Position numbers and translations under genes: made by a program
Assembly: GCA_963720515.1 (NCBI GenBank)
Contig: OY970397.1
Location: 1,736,001 to 1,800,000, forward strand
Length of the DNA stretch: 64,000 nucleotides
Source: G963720515 sp963720515
Lineage (GTDB): Bacteria; Actinomycetota; Thermoleophilia; Gaiellales; Gaiellaceae
Direction: 5' to 3'
The notes under the pieces: model-generated
Seen by the model: the letters and a program-made list of their open reading frames with translations, nothing else
Told to the model about the DNA's origin: nothing
The model's database searches: none
In this document: positions 18,833-27,339 of the stretch, piece by piece
Position numbering within the stretch: position 1 is the first letter of the stretch
Layout: every line of letters begins with the position of its first letter

Positions 18833-20414
18833 ATGCCGATCCCCCTCCCCATGCGCCTCTCGCCGCCCCTTGCCGCGCTTGCGCTCCTGCTCGCGGTGTC
18901 GGGGGCTCTCGCGGCCGCCTCGCCCGCGCACGCGGCGACCGATCCACTCGCCCGCGCGCTCGCCCGCGGCTCGATCTCCGAGCCCGAGTACGCGCTCGCG
19001 CGCGCCGACGCGCTCTTCCACCCGCGACGCTTTGCGTCCCGCTGGCCGGGCGCGCGCACGCCGGGGGCCCACGACGCGACCCAGGTTCTCCGCGGGCTTC
19101 GCGCCGCGCTGCCCGAGCTCGAGGGCCGCGGGCTCGCGCAGGCCGAGCGGCTGCTGGCGCGCCCGACACAGGACTCCGACCCGTACGGCCTCGCGTTCTC
19201 CGAGGGTGTGCGCTCGATCTGCACGACTGCACGTCTGCGTGCACTGGGTGACCGACGGCCCCAACGCGACCTCGTCTGCGGACACGGACGACACGGGCCA
19301 GTCGGACTGGGCCGAGGCGACCGCGCAGGTCTTCGAGGACGTGTGGGCGAAGGAGGTCGTCGGCCTCGGCTATCGCGCCCCGCTCGCCGACCAGGACTCG
19401 GACGAGAACGGCGGCGACGGGCGGCTCGACGTCTACCTGGCCGACGTCGGCGCGGAGGGCTACTTCGGTTGGTGCACGTCGGACGACCCGGCGTCGTTCG
19501 CCCACCGCGAGGTCTCGGCCTACTGCGTCCTCGACAACGACTACGAGAACCCCGACTTCGACGGCATGCCGCCCCGCGCGGCGCTCGAGGTCACCGCGGC
19601 GCACGAGTTCTTCCACGCGGTGCAGTTCGCCTACGACTGGCTCGAGGACCTCTGGCTCATGGAGGGAACGGCCGCCTGGATCGAGGACGTGGTCTACGAC
19701 CGCGTGAACGACAACCTCCGCTACGTCCGCGACGACAGCCCGATCGTCGAGCCGGAGGTCCCGCTCGACCGCGGGCGCGGCGGGTTCGAGTACGGCGCGT
19801 GGGTCTTCTGGCGCTACCTCTCCGAGCGCTACGGGAACGGGATCGTGCGCCGCGTCTGGACGCATGCCGCCTCGAGCTCGTCGAACGCGAGCTACTCCCT
19901 CGGGGCTGTCCGCAAGACGCTCGCCGAGCGCGGGACGTCGTTCGAGCACGCCTTCGCCGGGTTCACGGCCGCGAACGCCGAGCCGCGGGGCGGCTACAGC
20001 GAAGGACGCAGCTATCCGCTCGGCGCCCGCACCGTGTTCGCGCTCGGCGGCGGCCGGTGGAGCTCCGGGCAGCACTCGGTCACCGTCGCGCACCTGTCGA
20101 GCCGCGTGATCGCGTTCCGCTCGGCGGGCGGCCACACCCTCCGCGTCACGGTCGACCTCCCGTCGGGCGCCGGACGCGCGCGCGTCGTCGTCGTCCCGGT
20201 GTCGGGCCGCCCGCACGCGCGGACGATTCGCGTGGACGGCGCGGGCCGCGGCGTCGCGTACCTCCCGTTCTCGCCCGGCTCGGTCCGGCGCGTCGACCTC
20301 GTGCTCGCAAACGCGGGCACCCGGTACGCGTGCTGGCGCGGAACCGATCTCTCGTGCCACGGCGTCGCGCTCGACGACGGCCGCCGGTTCGCCTACGACG
20401 CGACCGTTCTGTAG
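18833..20414 (+). CDS. Secreted putative metalloprotease (MXAN_6640-like), frameshifted
   Basis: Signal peptide at the N-terminus (ALALLLAVSGALAAASPAHA), then an alpha-helical propeptide-like region and a catalytic domain with AAHEFFHAVQFAYDW, an HExxH-type zinc site (HEFFH, near residue 259), followed by LMEGTAAWIED. This arrangement matches the MXAN_6640 family of putative metalloproteases. The C-terminal ~170 residues form a beta domain and end in a Cys-containing segment. A one-base shift near 19225-19235 separates the propeptide half from the catalytic half; joined, the protein is ~526 residues. ATG 18833 has no clear ribosome-binding site; ATG 18851 is an alternative. Confidence 0.78.
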
Positions 20415-20428
20415 CGCGCCGAAATCGC

Positions 20429-20441
20429 TAGCCTCCGCCAC
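20429..20441 (+). promoter_or_regulatory. -10 hexamer TAGCCT, leaderless type
   Basis: TAGCCT at 20429-20434 lies 7 nt before GTG 20442 and probably drives the molybdenum hydroxylase operon. Confidence 0.5.
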
Positions 20442-21599
20442 GTGGGCACGACGGACGTGTACGACCGCGCGCGGAGCCTGCTCGCCCTGTACGACGACGA
20501 GCTCCGGAGCCTCCTGCCCGGCAACGTCGAGCTCTTCGACGCGCACGTCCACGTCGGCACCGACATCGACGGCTTCGTCGCCCCGCTCGACGAGCTCCTC
20601 GGCCTCATGCGCCGCTACGACTTCGCGCACGCGTTCGCGTTCTGCCTCGACGAGCCCGACCGCGTCCCGGCGTTCCGTGCGGCCAACGACCGCACGCTCA
20701 AGGCGGCCGAGGCAAGCGAGGGACGCCTGATCCCGTTCGTGCGGCTCGACCTCGGCGCCGACCCGATCGACGAGGCGCGGCGCTGCCTCGACCTCGGGGC
20801 CCGCGGGATCAAGCTCCACCCGCGCGCGCAGCGGTTCCTCCTGAACGACGAGCGCCTCGCCCCGATCTTCGCGCTCGCGGGCGAGCGACGTGTCCCGATC
20901 CTGATCCACGGCGGGCGCGGCCTGCCGCCGATCGCCGAGGCGCTCACGCGCCTCATGGCGGCGAACCCGGACGCGCAGCTCATCATCGCCCACGGCGGGA
21001 TCGCCGACCTCGCGGCGCTCTCGGAGGCGTTCGCCGGGCACTCGAACGTCTTCTTCGACACCTCCGTCTGGAGCCCGGTCGACCTCCTGGACGTCTACCA
21101 CCGCTTCTCGCCCCAGCAGGCCCTCTACGCCTCCGACTACCCGTACGGGCAGCAGCCGACCTCGCTCCTGCTCGCCGTGAAGGTCGCGCGCATGGCCGAC
21201 CTCGACGACGAGCAGGTCCGCGACATGCTCGGCCGCACCGCCGCGAAGATCGCCGCCGGCGAGCCGACGCCCGAGCCCACCGAGCCGACCCGGATCGCCA
21301 CGTTCGAGCAGCCGATCGCCTTCGCGCGCATCCACAACTACATCTCCATGGCGACCCCGCTCCTCTGGACGCGGCAGCCCGACACGATCGGCGTCCTCGG
21401 CCTCGCCCTGAACGCGACGCGCGAGCGCGACGGCTACATGGAGGCGCGCGAGCGGATCGCCGAGCTGCTCGAGGCCGCGCGCGGGCTCTGGCACGAGGCG
21501 TCCGAGGCGGAGGCCGAGAGCGAGCGCCGCGACATCGGCCGCATGACCTTCCGGCTATTGCATCTCGCAGACATCGAGGCGGTGACCGCAGCTGCCTGA
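20442..21599 (+). CDS. Amidohydrolase family metal-dependent hydrolase
   Basis: A 385-residue TIM-barrel hydrolase of the amidohydrolase-2 group (which also includes decarboxylases). Metal ligands are visible as DAHVHVG (His35, His37), GIKLHPRAQ, LIIAHGG and the Asp in YASDYPYG. About 110 residues after the barrel form an acidic helical tail not typical of the family. It is the first gene of an operon with molybdenum hydroxylase genes, the next ORF starting 8 nt after its stop, so it may act just before or after the oxidation step on the same ring or amide compound. Confidence 0.87.
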   Translation: MGTTDVYDRARSLLALYDDELRSLLPGNVELFDAHVHVGTDIDGFVAPLDELLGLMRRYDFAHAFAFCLDEPDRVPAFRAANDRTLKAAEASEGRLIPFVRLDLGADPIDEARRCLDLGARGIKLHPRAQRFLLNDERLAPIFALAGERRVPILIHGGRGLPPIAEALTRLMAANPDAQLIIAHGGIADLAALSEAFAGHSNVFFDTSVWSPVDLLDVYHRFSPQQALYASDYPYGQQPTSLLLAVKVARMADLDDEQVRDMLGRTAAKIAAGEPTPEPTEPTRIATFEQPIAFARIHNYISMATPLLWTRQPDTIGVLGLALNATRERDGYMEARERIAELLEAARGLWHEASEAEAESERRDIGRMTFRLLHLADIEAVTAAA

Positions 21600-21606
21600 T
21601 CTCCGG

Positions 21607-22029
21607 GTGAACGGCGGGACGTATCCGCTCGACGCGCCGGACGAGCGCACGCTCGCCGAGGCGCTTCGCGACGACCTCGGCTTCACGGGCACGAAGGTCG
21701 CCTGCGGCGAGGGCCACTGCGGCGCGTGCACCGTGCTCCTCGACGGCGAGCCCGTCCTCTCCTGCATCACGCTGGCGGCCACGGTCGGCGAGCGCGAGGT
21801 GACGACGATCGAGGGCCTGCGCGACCACCCGCTCGTGGACGCGTTCGTCAAGGCCGACGCGCTCCAGTGCGGCTTCTGCACGCCCGGCCAGATCGTCTCC
21901 GCGTCCGCGCTCGTGCGCGAGACGCCCGAGCCGACGCGCGAGGAGATCCGCCACGCGCTCGCCGGAAACCTCTGCCGCTGCGGCGCGTACCCGAAGATCG
22001 AGGAGGCGGTGCTCGCATGGCGCGGCTGA
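21607..22029 (+). CDS. Molybdenum hydroxylase small subunit, 2Fe-2S protein
   Basis: A 140-residue iron-sulphur subunit of the xanthine dehydrogenase family. The plant-ferredoxin-type cluster is held by Cys33, Cys38, Cys41 (CGEGHCGAC) and Cys53; the second, helical cluster by Cys88 and Cys91 (QCGFC) and Cys123 and Cys125 (CRC). It carries electrons from the molybdenum centre to FAD. GTG 21607 has no ribosome-binding site; the upstream in-frame CTG at 21592 would overlap the previous gene and restore the usual extra residues before RVNG. The stop overlaps the large-subunit gene by 13 bases. Confidence 0.9.
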   Translation: MNGGTYPLDAPDERTLAEALRDDLGFTGTKVACGEGHCGACTVLLDGEPVLSCITLAATVGEREVTTIEGLRDHPLVDAFVKADALQCGFCTPGQIVSASALVRETPEPTREEIRHALAGNLCRCGAYPKIEEAVLAWRG

Positions 22030-24275
22030 TCCGCACGGAGAAGGAGGTCGAGGGCCGCTACGAGGAGCAGTGGATCCTCGTCGAGGAGGACGCGCTCGAC
22101 CAGTGGCCGGCAGGGCCTCTGGCCACGGTCGGCCGGCCCGCGGCGCGCGTGGACGGGGCGGTGCGGGCGCGCGGCGAGGCCGTGTACACCGCCGACCTCC
22201 AGCTCCCGGGGATGCTCCATGCCGCGCTCCTCCGCAGCCCGTTCGCGCGGGCGAGCCTGCGCAGGCTCGATCTCGACGCTGCGCGCTCGGCCCCTGGTGT
22301 GCGAGCGGTGCTCGCGCCCGGCGACTCGGAATCGCTGACCGACGAGCCCGGTTTCCAGGGCGCGCCCGTCGCCGCCGTCGCCGCCGACACGTTCGCCCAG
22401 GCGGAGGCCGCCGTCCGCGCGCTCGCCGCCGAGTGGGAGGAACTCGAGCCGCTGCTCGACCCCGACGAGGCCGTGAAGCGGGGCTCGCTCGTCTCGCCCG
22501 CACGCAACTACGAGCGCGGCGACCTCGACCGCGGGCTGGCCGAGGCCGACGCGGTGGTCGAGGCCGAGTACCGCACGCAGGTCGTTCTGCACAACGCGAT
22601 GGAGACCCACGGCTCGGTGTGCCTCTGGGAGGACGACGCGCTCACCGTCTACACGTCCACGCAGTTCATCTGGGGCGTTCGCGACGAGACGGCCGAGTAC
22701 TTCGGACTGCCGCCCGACAAGGTGCGGGTTGTCTGCAAGTTCATGGGCGGCGGCTTCGGCGCAAAGAACCACCCCGGTGCGTACACGTACCTCGCCGCCG
22801 AGCTCGCGCGCGCGACCGGCCGGCCCGTCCGCTGCTTCCTCTCGCGCCGCGAGGAGAACCTCGCCTCGGGCAACCGCAACGCCACGATCCAGCGGCTCGT
22901 CGCGGGCGCGCGCGCCGACGGGACGCTGACCGCGCTCGGCGGCGACTTCGTGAACGCGGTCGGCTACTCGGGCTGGTCGCCCTCGACGGCAGGACCCATG
23001 CAGATGCTCTACACGTGCGAGAACGTCCGTACGGTCGAGCACGGCGCCAAGTTGAACACGCCGCCGAACGCGGCCTTCCGCGCGCCCGGATTCGTCGAGG
23101 GGACGTTCGGGCTCGAGTGCCTCATCGACGAGCTCGCCGCGAAGCTCGGCCTCGACCCGCTCGAGGTGCGAAGGAAGAACTACGCCGACGCCGACCTCGT
23201 CGCCGGCACGCCGTTCTCGTCCAAGAACCTGCTCGAGTGCTACCGCCGCGCCGAGCCGCACTGGGCGCGGCGCACCGAGGTTCGCGCGCGCTCCGACTCG
23301 ACGTGGAAGCGCGGCGTCGGCCTCGCGAGCCAGCTCTGGTACGGCGGCGGCGGGCCGCCCTCCTACGCCTGGGTGCGGGTCGGCTCGGACGCGCGCGTGA
23401 CCGTGGTGACGGCGATGCAGGACATCGGCACCGGGACGCGGACCGCGATGGCGCAGATCGCCGCCGAGGAGCTCGGGCTCCCGCTCGAGCGCGTGAACGT
23501 GGAGCTCGGCGACTCGGCTCGCGGTCCGTACGCGGCCGTCTCCGCCGGGTCGTCCACGACGCCGAGCATGGGGCCGGCCGTGCGCGCGGCGGCGGCCGAC
23601 GCGGCGCGGCAGATCGTCGAGATCGCGGCGCAGCGGTTCGAGGTTCCGGAGGGCAAGCTGTCGCTCGCCGGGGGCAACGTCGTCTCCGCGGACGGCGGCT
23701 CCTGGCCGATGGAGGACGTGACCGGCCTGCTCGATGAGGCGCAGATCCTCGGCCGCGGCTCGCGCGGCCCGAATCCTGCCGGCATGAAGGTCCTCACGTT
23801 CGGCGTCCAGGTGGCCGAAGTCGCCGTGGACGTCGAGACCGGCGAGGTCCACGTCGACCGGATCGCCGCGATCCACGACGTCGGCCGCGTCATCAACCCG
23901 CTCGGCGCGTCGAGCCAGGTCGAGGGCGGGATCATCCAGGGGATCGGCCACACGCTCTCCGAGCAGCGGCTCTCCGACCCCGCGAGCGGCCGGATCCTCA
24001 CGCAGACGCTCGACGCCTACAAGCTGCCGACGATCGCGGACGTGCCGGAGATCGTCACCGACCTCGTGGACGTGCCCGACCCGCACCTCACGAACCTCGG
24101 CTCGAAGGGGCTCGGCGAGCCGCCCATCGTCCCGACCGCCGCCGCGATCGCGAACGCGATCCGCGACGCGACCGGCGCCGACGTGCGCTCGCTGCCCATC
24201 ACGCGCGAGGAGATGCTGCGGGCACTCAGGGAGGCGAGAGAGCGTGGCGGCGTTCGCGCTCCGGCGTCCGTCTAG
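22017..24275 (+). CDS. Molybdenum hydroxylase large subunit, molybdopterin-binding
   Basis: A 752-residue catalytic subunit of the xanthine dehydrogenase/CO dehydrogenase family. It has the aldehyde oxidase a/b-hammerhead domain at ~40-150 and the molybdopterin-binding domains after it, with GGGFGAKN, AFRAPGFVEG and, near residue 700, GSKGLGEPPI whose Glu is the base that activates the Mo-bound water. The active-site loop of CO dehydrogenase (Cys for Cu) is not seen, so the substrate is probably a heterocycle or aldehyde. It lies between the small and FAD subunits, in the order S-L-M. Confidence 0.92.
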   Translation: MARLIRTEKEVEGRYEEQWILVEEDALDQWPAGPLATVGRPAARVDGAVRARGEAVYTADLQLPGMLHAALLRSPFARASLRRLDLDAARSAPGVRAVLAPGDSESLTDEPGFQGAPVAAVAADTFAQAEAAVRALAAEWEELEPLLDPDEAVKRGSLVSPARNYERGDLDRGLAEADAVVEAEYRTQVVLHNAMETHGSVCLWEDDALTVYTSTQFIWGVRDETAEYFGLPPDKVRVVCKFMGGGFGAKNHPGAYTYLAAELARATGRPVRCFLSRREENLASGNRNATIQRLVAGARADGTLTALGGDFVNAVGYSGWSPSTAGPMQMLYTCENVRTVEHGAKLNTPPNAAFRAPGFVEGTFGLECLIDELAAKLGLDPLEVRRKNYADADLVAGTPFSSKNLLECYRRAEPHWARRTEVRARSDSTWKRGVGLASQLWYGGGGPPSYAWVRVGSDARVTVVTAMQDIGTGTRTAMAQIAAEELGLPLERVNVELGDSARGPYAAVSAGSSTTPSMGPAVRAAAADAARQIVEIAAQRFEVPEGKLSLAGGNVVSADGGSWPMEDVTGLLDEAQILGRGSRGPNPAGMKVLTFGVQVAEVAVDVETGEVHVDRIAAIHDVGRVINPLGASSQVEGGIIQGIGHTLSEQRLSDPASGRILTQTLDAYKLPTIADVPEIVTDLVDVPDPHLTNLGSKGLGEPPIVPTAAAIANAIRDATGADVRSLPITREEMLRALREARERGGVRAPASV

Positions 24276-25072
24276 CCTCGACGAGGTCGCGGGCCGGCCG
24301 CTCGCCGGCGGCACCGACCTCGTGCCGCTCGTGCGCGACGGACTCGTGCGCGCCGAGGAGCTCTCCGACGTGCGCGCGCTGCTCCCTCGCGGGATCGACG
24401 GGACGCAGATCGGCGCGGGCACGACGCTCGCCGAGCTCGAGCGCTCGGACGCCGTGCCGGACGCGCTCCGCGAGGCCTGCCGCCTCGCCGCCTCGCCGCA
24501 GCTCCGGCACATGGGCACGATCGGCGGGAACCTGCTCCAGGCGACGCGCTGCTGGTACTGGCGGCTCGCCTATCCGTGCTACCTCCACGGCGGCGACCGC
24601 TGCCACGCCCGCGCCGGCGAGCACCGCGAGCACGCGATCTTCGGCAACGAGCGCTGCGCGTCGGCGCATCCGTCCGACCCCGCCGCGGCGCTGCTCGCGC
24701 TCGGCGCGACCGTCGAGACCTCGACGCGCGAGCTTCCGCTCGCCGACCTCTACCGGCTTCCTTCGGACGACGACCGCGCGGTCGTGACGCTCGCCGAGGG
24801 CGAGCTCGTGCTGTCCCTCGATGTGCCGCGGCCGGACGCGAGCGTGTACCTCAAGGCGATGGACCGGCGGCGCTACTCGTTCCCGCTCGTCGGCGTCGCG
24901 GCGGCGCGGTTCGGCTCGGAGGTGCGGACTCGGCCTGGCCGGCGTCGCGCCCGTCCCATGGGCGCTCGGCTCCGCGGAGGAGCTCGACCGCGCGACCCCG
25001 CTCCCGGGCACGGCGTACAAGGTCGAGATCGCCCGCGCGCTCGTCCGGCGCGCGCTCGACGCGGTGTCGTGA
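24244..25072 (+). CDS. Molybdenum hydroxylase FAD subunit, frameshifted
   Basis: An FAD-binding subunit of ~275 residues with the family motifs AGGTDLVPL and MGTIGGNLLQ that contact the flavin. It also has an extra Cys-bearing loop, with CWYWRLAYPC, DRCHARAG and NERCASAHPSD, which resembles the segment that holds a [4Fe-4S] cluster in PaoB/YagS and 4-hydroxybenzoyl-CoA reductase beta; a third cluster in the electron path is therefore likely. The frame breaks near 24920-24928, and the C-terminal domain continues as GLAGVAPVPWALG. It overlaps the large-subunit gene by 32 bases and the next gene by four. Confidence 0.85.
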
Positions 25073-25571
25073 TCGCGGCGGTGGTGCTCGCGGCCGGAGC
25101 CGCGACGCGGTTCGGCTCGCCCAAGCAGGCGCTCACGCTTCCGTCCGTGCTGGCGGCGCTCGCGGAGACCTCGGTGGACGAGGTCGTCGTGGTTTCGGGC
25201 GCGTACCCGCTCGATCCGCGAGGCGCCCGCGTCGTGCGCTGTCCGGAGTGGGCGCGCGGTCCCGGCGCGTCGCTTCGTTGCGGGTTGCGGGCGGTTTCCG
25301 GCGACGTCGAGGCCGCGGTCGTCGTGCTCGCGGACGGGCCCTGGCTCGTGCCGGCGCGGTCGAGCGGGTCGTCACGGCGTGGCGCGAATGGGGCGAGATC
25401 GTCGCGGCGAGCTACGGCGGCGAGCGAGGGCATCCGGTCGTCGTCAGCCGAACGTCCTGGGACGCGATCCCCGACGAGGGCGCACGGTCGCTTCCGGCCC
25501 GGCTCGTCCCGTGCGACGACCTCGGCGCGCCGGGCGACGTGGACACCCCGGCGGACCTCGTATCGCGCTAA
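25069..25571 (+). CDS. MocA-like molybdenum cofactor cytidylyltransferase, frameshifted
   Basis: A small nucleotidyltransferase of ~167 residues opening with AAVVLAAGAATRFGSPKQAL, the LAAGxSxRxGxxK fingerprint of MobA/MocA. MocA converts Mo-molybdopterin to the CMP-dinucleotide form used by xanthine dehydrogenase family enzymes, which agrees with the hydroxylase genes just upstream. A shift near 25350, after the conserved LADGPWLVPA (the Asp contacts metal), splits the frame; the end is GDVDTPADLVSR. The protein is shorter than typical MocA (~190). The GTG start overlaps the FAD-subunit stop. Confidence 0.8.
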
Positions 25572-25606
25572 GTTGGAGGCAGATACCTGCCGATGAGGAG
25601 GGCAGG

Positions 25607-26329
25607 TTGGACGGATCGGCCGCAGAACTCGAGACCTGGATGTCGTCGCATCTGCAGGTCGTCACGCGCGTCGCGAGCCCGGAGACGTCGACGCTCGGCG
25701 CCGCGCGCGTGCGCCGGCGGCTGACGCTCGACGAGGCCGCCGCGCGAACCGGGCTCGACCCGGACGAGCTGCGTGCGCTCGAGGAGGGCCGGATCTACCG
25801 GTTCCCGTCCGTGGACGACGCGCTCGCCGCAGCCCTCGTGTACGCGACGGCGCTCGGGATCGACGAGGGCGAGGCGAGGCGTGCGGCCGGCCTGCGCCGC
25901 CGCCGCGGCTGGTCGTTCGACCGCTGGCTCGCCGCGACCGGCTTCGCGGCCGCCGCGGTGTTGCTCGGCTGGTTCGTCGCGGTGCCGCAGTTCCGTGACA
26001 CCTTCGTGTCCAGCGGCAGTCCGCCCGCCGCAGCGGCCGAGGCGCACAAGGCGCTGCCGCCGCCGTGGGAGATCCGCGTGGACGTCTTCAACGGGACGAC
26101 GAAGGCGAACGCGGCGACGCAGCTCGCCAATGAGGTCGGCGGCCCGCTCGCGTACCGCATCGGCACGGTCGAGAACGCGAGCCGGCTCGACTACGTGCAG
26201 ACCCGCGTGTACTACCCGCCGGGCAGCGAGGCGATCGCGAAGCGCCTGGCCGACCAGCTCGGCGTCGAGATGACGGCGCTGCCGACGGGCAAGGACCCGA
26301 ACCGCCTCGTCGTCATCGTCGGCGGCTAG
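25607..26329 (+). CDS. Membrane protein with HTH and LytR_C domains
   Basis: A 240-residue single-pass protein. The cytoplasmic part holds a RodZ-like helix-turn-helix (residues ~36-90, LTLDEAAARTGLDPDELRALEEG), the membrane helix is at ~107-126, and the outer part (~155-238) is a LytR C-terminal domain beginning IRVDVFNGTTKANAATQLA. The start is TTG 25607 with GAGGAGG just upstream; the nearby ATG 25593 is out of frame. RodZ links MreB to the wall machinery, and LytR_C domains occur in cell-wall proteins; a role in envelope morphology or wall sensing is inferred. A hairpin follows the stop. Confidence 0.8.
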   Translation: MDGSAAELETWMSSHLQVVTRVASPETSTLGAARVRRRLTLDEAAARTGLDPDELRALEEGRIYRFPSVDDALAAALVYATALGIDEGEARRAAGLRRRRGWSFDRWLAATGFAAAAVLLGWFVAVPQFRDTFVSSGSPPAAAAEAHKALPPPWEIRVDVFNGTTKANAATQLANEVGGPLAYRIGTVENASRLDYVQTRVYYPPGSEAIAKRLADQLGVEMTALPTGKDPNRLVVIVGG

Positions 26330-26338
26330 CTCCGGCAC

Positions 26339-26361
26339 TGCGCCGACACAGTTTCGGCGCA
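26339..26361 (+). terminator. Hairpin terminator after HTH/LytR_C gene
   Basis: TGCGCCGA (26339-26346), loop CACAGTT, TCGGCGCA (26354-26361): a perfect 8-bp stem 10 nt after the stop, without a T-run. It stands between convergent genes, and its right arm is also the start of a dispersed repeat. Confidence 0.6.
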
Positions 26362-26382
26362 CTTCCGTCACAGACACGCGCG
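26354..26382 (-). repeat. 29-nt dispersed repeat, copy 1
   Basis: The reverse complement of these 29 bases equals 34032-34060 except for one G/C difference. Shared core on the minus strand: CGGAAGTGCGCCGA preceded by CGCGCGTGTCTGT. It lies between the convergent HTH/LytR_C and anti-sigma genes. Confidence 0.6.
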
Positions 26383-26482
26383 CCTTTCCGGACTAGCATG
26401 ATGGCTGGTTGGGGGTGGGTTGGGAGCCCTTAATCCCGCGCGTCAATCGGTCAGCGCGACCCGTGCCATTTGGGGCGAGCGG

Positions 26483-26713
26483 CTAGAGCGGCGTCCGGAG
26501 CGCGGAGAGCTTCTCCTTGAGCTCCGGCGGCATGCCCTCGGCCCAGGCCTGGCGCACGTAGCGGCGAAGCGAGGCCTCGAACTTGTAACGCTTCCGGCAG
26601 TAGCCGCACTCCTCGAGGTGGACCTCCGCGACGTGGTGCTCCTCCTCCGTCAACTCCCGGTCGAGAAACGGCTGGAGGATCTCCTCGCAGTGGTCGCAGG
26701 GATCCTTCGTCAC
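26483..26713 (-). CDS. Zinc-binding anti-sigma factor (ZAS/RsrA type)
   Basis: A 76-residue anti-sigma factor with the ZAS motif HLEECGYC (His32, Cys36, Cys39), preceded by a second Cys pair DPCDHCEE (Cys6, Cys9). In RsrA the equivalent His and Cys hold zinc, and oxidation to a disulphide frees the sigma factor. The extra N-terminal Cys matches the RsrA-like thiol switch. The start ATG overlaps the stop of the sigma gene (ATGA), the usual order for this pair. A disulphide-stress sensor is the best reading. Confidence 0.88.
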   Translation of the reverse strand: MTKDPCDHCEEILQPFLDRELTEEEHHVAEVHLEECGYCRKRYKFEASLRRYVRQAWAEGMPPELKEKLSALRTPL

Positions 26714-27312
26714 GACGCCGGCTCCGAGACAGTCGTGTCCGCAAGCGCGGTCTTGAGCTGCCGCCGGCCGCGGTGCAGGCGGGACATCACCGTGCCGATC
26801 GGGACGTCGAGGATCTGGGCAGCGTCCGCGTAGCTGAAGTCGCCGATGTCCACCAGGACGACCACGTCACGGTAATTGTGCGGCAAGGTGGCGAGGGCGT
26901 CCACGATCGAGTCCTGCGAGAGCCGCTCGACGACCCGCTCCTCGTCGTCTCCGCCGCCGCTTTCCTCGAGCCGGTTGTAGAGGTAGTAGTCGTTCTCCTC
27001 CATCGGCTGCATGTCCGGGCGGCGCTGCTCGCGGCGGCCGCGGTCGATGTTCAGGTTCGTGAGGATGCGGAAGAGCCAGGCCCGCAGGTTCGTGCCGGGC
27101 GTGTACGAACGCCACGAGCGGAAGGCCCGCGAGTACGTCTCCTGGACGAGATCCTCCGCCTCCTCGCGGGACGAGACGAGCCGCCGCGCGACCCGGTACA
27201 CCTGATCCGCCAGCTCGAGCACCTCCTCCTCGAAACGGACGCGGTTCCGCGCGTCCTCCGCTAGTCGTCTCGCTTCGGCCTCCGGAACGTCGCTCGTCAC
27301 GGCGGCCGACAC
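26710..27312 (-). CDS. ECF RNA polymerase sigma factor (SigR-like)
   Basis: A ~200-residue group 4 sigma factor with region 2 (YRVARRLVSSREEAEDLVQE and LRAWLFRILTNLNIDRGR) and region 4 (HNYRDVVVLVDIGDFSYADA, with GTVMSRLHRGR recognition helix). Together with the ZAS anti-sigma gene overlapping its end, this looks like the SigR/SigH group that answers oxidative or heat stress, for which GGAAT/GTT promoters are known. Start choices are GTG 27312, GTG 27300 and TTG 27318; none has a clear Shine-Dalgarno. It follows the penicillin acylase gene by 27 bases on the same strand. Confidence 0.92.
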   Translation of the reverse strand: MSAAVTSDVPEAEARRLAEDARNRVRFEEEVLELADQVYRVARRLVSSREEAEDLVQETYSRAFRSWRSYTPGTNLRAWLFRILTNLNIDRGRREQRRPDMQPMEENDYYLYNRLEESGGGDDEERVVERLSQDSIVDALATLPHNYRDVVVLVDIGDFSYADAAQILDVPIGTVMSRLHRGRRQLKTALADTTVSEPAS

Positions 27313-27339
27313 TAGCAACGAACGGGGCGGGAACGCCTG

